A stretch of 64,000 bases of DNA from Pseudomonas profundi (GTDB lineage Bacteria > Pseudomonadota > Gammaproteobacteria > Pseudomonadales > Pseudomonadaceae). This document shows positions 63,479 through 64,000 of the stretch, piece after piece. Both the position numbers and the translations under genes were made by a program. The stretch spans positions 496,001-560,000 of the forward strand of contig NZ_VTPZ01000001.1 of NCBI RefSeq assembly GCF_008638305.1, in the 5' to 3' direction. The stretch's first letter is position 1. Every line of letters starts with the position of its first letter. Under the pieces are notes generated by a model, which saw only the letters and a list, made by a program, of their open reading frames with translations, was not told the origin of the DNA and ran no database searches.

Positions 63479-64000
63479 TGCACCTCCTCCTGCCTGACTC
63501 GCATGAACAGCAAGTACAGACACGGCACGGCCAACAGGATAAGCAGGGTCGCAAAGGCGAGCCCACCCATGATGGTCACTGCCATGTTGGTGAAGAAGGG
63601 ATCGAACAGCAGCGGCACCATGCCCGCGACGGTGGTACCCGCCGCCATGGTGACCGGGCGCAGACGCGAAGCCGATGCCTCGATAATCGCCGTGAGGCGT
63701 GGTATCTCTTGCCGCACCTGGCGGTCGATCTCATCGACCAGCACCACAGCATTCTTGATCAGCATACCGGTCAAGCTGAGCAGCCCGAGCAAGGCCATGA
63801 AATCGAAGGGTCGGCCAGTAATCAGCAAGCCGAAGGTCACGCCACAGATCGCCATCGGCACCACCAGCCAGATCATCAGCGGCTGACGCACCCTGGCGAA
63901 CAACACCACCGTTACCAGCATCATTGCCAGGTAGGGCAAGGCCAGTGTACTGGCCAGGGCCTCCTGGGAATCGGAGGACTGTTCATAATCGCCGCCCCAC
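63475..64000 (-). CDS. RND efflux pump permease, C-terminal part only
   Basis: The frame is open to the window edge, so the start lies beyond base 64000. Seen are WGGDYEQSSDSQEALASTLALPYLAMM, the membrane helices VTVVLFARVRQPLMIWLVVPMAICGVTFGLL, and TGMLIKNAVVLVDEIDRQVRQ and TTVAGMVPLLFDPFF, which are the last transmembrane part of AcrB-type HAE pumps. A membrane fusion gene is expected further upstream. The exported substrates cannot be read. Confidence 0.88.
   Translation of the reverse strand, partial: WGGDYEQSSDSQEALASTLALPYLAMMLVTVVLFARVRQPLMIWLVVPMAICGVTFGLLITGRPFDFMALLGLLSLTGMLIKNAVVLVDEIDRQVRQEIPRLTAIIEASASRLRPVTMAAGTTVAGMVPLLFDPFFTNMAVTIMGGLAFATLLILLAVPCLYLLFMRVRQEEVQ

Overview
The window looks like chromosome of a Pseudomonas-like gammaproteobacterium, possibly of the marine or oil-associated Halopseudomonas/pertucinogena branch (the branch is inference). 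The evidence is the gene order flhA-flhF-fleN-fliA-cheY-cheZ-cheA-cheB-motC-motD-parC-parP-cheW, an FhpR/flavohaemoglobin pair, an OprD-type porin, Pseudomonas-style REP repeats and a high GC content.

Layout. 1-1161: a FliK-like and an FlhB-like flagellar export accessory gene, plus strand. 1183-16040: the flagellar/chemotaxis cluster on the minus strand. A 360-bp MITE-like element with long inverted ends separates fleN from flhF. 16262-22635: a Sel1-repeat lipoprotein, a GGDEF/EAL sensor, a luciferase-like flavin oxidoreductase and a CYP152-type P450 peroxygenase. 22678-25371: a tRNA-Gly(CCC) gene interrupted in its anticodon arm by a complete group II intron. The intron itself carries a second, divergent and uninterrupted tRNA-Gly(CCC) directly in front of its reverse transcriptase gene. 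25733-30715: methyltransferase, amino acid permease, OafA-type acyltransferase and a small GreA/Rnk-like protein. 30795-33757: divergent flavohaemoglobin and its sigma54 activator.

34046-50924 is an alicyclic-acid catabolic island. The operon aliA-badH-badI-aliB-badR (minus) and the divergent badK gene encode a full cyclohexanecarboxylate to pimelyl-CoA route. A second minus-strand operon holds a branched-chain-type ABC transporter, an acyl-CoA synthetase, a short-chain dehydrogenase, a MaoC protein and a nitroreductase, and an OprD porin follows it. The promoters of these units share a motif laid over a TTGACA -35 box, which suggests common control, most simply by the MarR-family protein encoded in the island.

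50967-64000: hemN with an Anr/FNR box, a CopD-like membrane protein, modABC, a secreted alpha/beta hydrolase, moaCDEA, OxyR-boxed ahpC followed by ahpF, and the end of an RND efflux operon that runs off the window. ModABC and MoaCDEA together supply molybdate uptake and molybdopterin synthesis.

The most unusual object is the nested tRNA/intron locus. The exon-binding sequences EBS1 and EBS2 can be read by eye and match the split tRNA 6/6 and 6/6. The internal tRNA is changed at just those target bases. It therefore reads as an intron that invades a tRNA gene while carrying an intron-resistant replacement.
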